Positions 7,635 through 9,161 of a stretch of 9,161 nucleotides of DNA are shown here, piece after piece. Location of the stretch: contig NZ_JACRWC010000055.1 in NCBI RefSeq assembly GCF_014306095.1, forward strand, positions 1-9,161. The letters run 5' to 3'. Under the pieces are notes generated by a model, which had not been told where the DNA came from, made no database searches, and saw only the letters and a program-made list of their open reading frames with translations. This stretch comes from Lentihominibacter faecis (GTDB taxonomy: Bacteria; Bacillota; Clostridia; Peptostreptococcales; Anaerovoracaceae). The position numbers were made by a program, and so were the translations under genes. How positions within the stretch are numbered: the stretch's first letter is position 1; the number at the start of each line of letters is the position of its first letter.

Positions 7635-8873
7635 ATGAATAAGATAGAATTACTTGCTCCTGCGGGAGATCTGGAAAAACTGAAAATCGCAGTAGACTAC
7701 GGTGCAGATGCGGTCTACTTCGGTGGAGAAATGTTCAGCCTTCGGGCGGGAGCCGGAAACCTTTCCATTGAGGAAATTGAGGAAGGTGTAGCGTACGCTC
7801 ACAGCAAAGGTGTCCGCTGCCATATGGCTATGAACATCTTCGCGCACAACGAAGACATCGAACCGCTTCGTGCTTACCTTGCGAAGATCCGCCATATTCC
7901 TGTTGATGCGTTCATCGTGTCGGATCCGGGCGTGATCACTTTGATAAAAGAAGCTATGCCGGAGGCGGAACTGCATCTTTCGACCCAGGCCAATATGACG
8001 AATTACGTGACGGCTCAGTTCTGGCATGCCCAGGGCGTGAAACGGCTGGTGATGGCGCGGGAGCTTACTATAGATGAAATCCGCAAGATCAGGGAAAGCA
8101 TCCCGGAGGAGATGGAACTGGAATCCTTTATCCACGGAGCCATGTGCATTTCCTATTCGGGACGGTGTCTCTTAAGCAATTTTATGATCGACAGAGATGC
8201 TAACCGGGGGCAGTGCGCTCATCCGTGCCGCTGGAAATATAAGCTGGTAGAGGAGCAGCGTCCGGGAGAATATTATCCTGTGGAGGAAGACGATCGGGGG
8301 ACTTATATTTTGAACTCTAAGGATCTGTGCATGCTGGAGCATCTGCCTGAGCTGATCGAAGCAGGGGTTTCTTCTGCCAAGATCGAGGGACGGATGAAGA
8401 GCGTGTTCTACGTGGCGACTGTGGTAAGTGCATATCGCAAGGCAATCGATGCATACTATGCTGATCCGGAGCATTTTGAAATGGATCCGGCGTGGTACGA
8501 GGATATGACGAAAGCAAGTCACCGGGAATTCACAACCGGTTTTTATTTCAACAAGCCGACCAATGAAGACCAGAACTATCAGACCAGCGCTTATACGCGT
8601 GACTACAGCTTTATCGGTATGGTGAAAAGCTATGATGCCGGTACAGGTATCGCTGTGGTAGAGCAGCGCAACAAGATGGTGATCGGTGATGAGATCGAGG
8701 TGTTCGGACCTGGTCGTGACTTTTTCAGCCAGACGCTGGATTTTATGCAGGATGAAGAAGGAAATGATATCGAATCGGCTCCGCACCCGCAGCAGATCGT
8801 ACAGATCCGGATGAAGGAGCCGGTAGCAGAGAACTTTATTTTAAGGAAGCGAAAAGGTCAGGCGGATTGCTGA
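7635..8873 (+). CDS. trhP: U32 family protein, probable tRNA uridine 5-hydroxylase (TrhP/YrrO-like)
   Basis: The protein has 412 residues from the ATG at 7635, where sequence matches the family N-terminus (MNKIELLAPAGDLEKL); an upstream in-frame ATG at 7569 would add 22 unrelated residues that read through the previous gene. Historically called peptidase U32 or collagenase, but characterised relatives (E. coli YegQ/TrhP, Bacillus YrrN-YrrO) are needed for prephenate-dependent hydroxylation of wobble U34 in tRNA. Four conserved cysteines, C171, C178, C194 and C198 (MCISYSGRCLLS...GQCAHPCRW), fit the iron-sulphur cluster site of this group. The core is followed by a C-terminal beta-rich domain (about 325-405). 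It begins two bases after the trmR-like gene stop with only AAGGGA 14 bases upstream, suggesting coupled translation. Bacillus needs two proteins (YrrN and YrrO); only this YrrO-sized one is present here, closer to the single-protein E. coli arrangement. Confidence 0.9.
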   Translation: MNKIELLAPAGDLEKLKIAVDYGADAVYFGGEMFSLRAGAGNLSIEEIEEGVAYAHSKGVRCHMAMNIFAHNEDIEPLRAYLAKIRHIPVDAFIVSDPGVITLIKEAMPEAELHLSTQANMTNYVTAQFWHAQGVKRLVMARELTIDEIRKIRESIPEEMELESFIHGAMCISYSGRCLLSNFMIDRDANRGQCAHPCRWKYKLVEEQRPGEYYPVEEDDRGTYILNSKDLCMLEHLPELIEAGVSSAKIEGRMKSVFYVATVVSAYRKAIDAYYADPEHFEMDPAWYEDMTKASHREFTTGFYFNKPTNEDQNYQTSAYTRDYSFIGMVKSYDAGTGIAVVEQRNKMVIGDEIEVFGPGRDFFSQTLDFMQDEEGNDIESAPHPQQIVQIRMKEPVAENFILRKRKGQADC

Positions 8874-8986
8874 CCGAAGAGAAGACTGTAACCGGAGGCT
8901 TTGCAGGAAGCAGGCGGGAAATGACGGGCAGGTCTGCGGTTTACATAATTTAATTATTTTATTGCTGGATGAGAAAGGAGAAAAAA
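8874..8986 (+). other. Intergenic region between trhP-like gene and CNNM gene
   Basis: A GC-rich first half (8874-8938) gives way to an AT-rich stretch (8940-8964). GTAACCG near 8888 can pair with CGGTTTAC near 8937-8944 with one bulge, enclosing a ~40-base loop and followed by AT-rich sequence, a weak terminator candidate. ATAATT-T-AATTAT at 8945-8957 is a 6-bp inverted repeat. I see no convincing -35/-10 pair. Confidence 0.4.
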
Positions 8987-9138
8987 ATGTCATCTGATGC
9001 TGGGCCCATGTGGGGTCAACTGATTTTATTACTCGTACTGATTCTGGTCAATGCGTATTTCGCAGCGGCCGAGATCGCCATCGTATCGGTGAACAAGAAC
9101 CGGGTACGGTCGTTGGCACAGGAGGGAAACAAAAAGGC
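8987..9138 (+). CDS. CNNM/CorC (HlyC-like, DUF21) membrane transporter, 5' fragment
   Basis: Only the first 50 or so codons are present. The protein begins MSSDAGPMWGQ, then a hydrophobic helix (LILLLVLILVNAYFAAAEIAIVSV) followed by NKNRVRSLAQEGNKKA. The FAAAEIAIVS...NKNRVRxLAxEGN pattern is characteristic of the N-terminal DUF21 (CNNM) membrane domain, which in full-length proteins precedes CBS and CorC/HlyC domains and is linked to Mg2+/Co2+ efflux or transport. Start ATG at 8987 has a strong site AAAGGAG (8974-8980) six bases upstream. Biological sequence ends at about 9138; the frame continues into adapter sequence as CLLYTSP, which must not be taken as protein. Full gene length and domain content cannot be seen. 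Confidence 0.85.
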
Positions 9139-9161
9139 CTGTCTCTTATACACATCTCCGA
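9139..9161 (+). other. Sequencing adapter: Tn5 mosaic end plus Nextera adapter start
   Basis: CTGTCTCTTATACACATCT (9139-9157) is the reverse complement of the 19-bp Tn5 mosaic end used in tagmentation libraries, and the following CCGA is the beginning of the Nextera read-2 adapter. It occupies the extreme end of the window, as expected for an untrimmed contig end. It is not a mobile element. The C at 9139 could belong to either genome or adapter. Confidence 0.97.

Noticed and set aside
9139..9157. Apparent Tn5 transposon end, suggesting a mobile element
   Set aside because: The 19-bp mosaic end followed directly by Nextera adapter bases at the contig edge is library preparation sequence; no transposase gene is present.
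1..9161. A new defence, mobile or biosynthetic system
   Set aside because: Every long + strand frame is a recognised core gene, gaps are short, and there are no integrases, toxin-antitoxin pairs, CRISPR repeats or unexplained large frames.

Overview
The window reads as part of a bacterial chromosome from a low-to-mid GC Gram-positive lineage, most likely an anaerobic member of the Clostridia. That placement is inferred from gene content and order: RNase J, a YlbF-family protein, an M24 peptidase directly upstream of efp (as in Bacillus yqhT-efp), and mltG with a TrmR-like methyltransferase and a U32-family protein (as in Bacillus yrrL-yrrM-yrrO). Base composition looks close to half G+C, with many NNC/NNG codons. 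No gene here identifies the species. All genes are on the + strand and tightly packed. The only sizeable non-coding gaps are about 77 bases after efp and 113 bases before the last gene.

Region 1 (1-5220) is a probable operon: leuS (5' end cut off by the window), rnjA (RNase J with a long basic N-terminal extension), a YlbF/YmcA-family gene, and an M24 metallopeptidase that keeps only the catalytic domain. Gaps are 36 and 14 bases, then a one-base stop/start overlap. Region 2 (5152-5847) is efp, with its own strong sigma-A-type promoter inside the 3' end of the M24 gene, followed by a 13-bp GC-rich hairpin. Region 3 (5883-8873) is mltG, a TrmR-like O-methyltransferase and a TrhP-like U32 protein, separated by 1 and 2 bases and probably co-transcribed. 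Region 4 (8987 to the end) is the first ~50 codons of a CNNM/CorC-type membrane transporter gene.

Functionally most genes serve RNA or translation: charging of tRNA-Leu, mRNA decay and maturation, wobble uridine hydroxylation plus methylation, and rescue of ribosomes stalled on polyproline. MltG is the cell-wall exception. These are conserved housekeeping genes and I see no defence island, mobile element, CRISPR array, rRNA or tRNA.

The last 23 bases (9139-9161) are not biological. They match the Tn5 mosaic end plus the start of a Nextera adapter, so the right end is a sequencing artefact at a contig end. Points most worth a second look are the basic RNase J extension, the promoter encoded within the M24 reading frame, the single-domain M24 enzyme, the RNase J/YlbF pairing, and the TrmR-TrhP tRNA-modification pair behind mltG.
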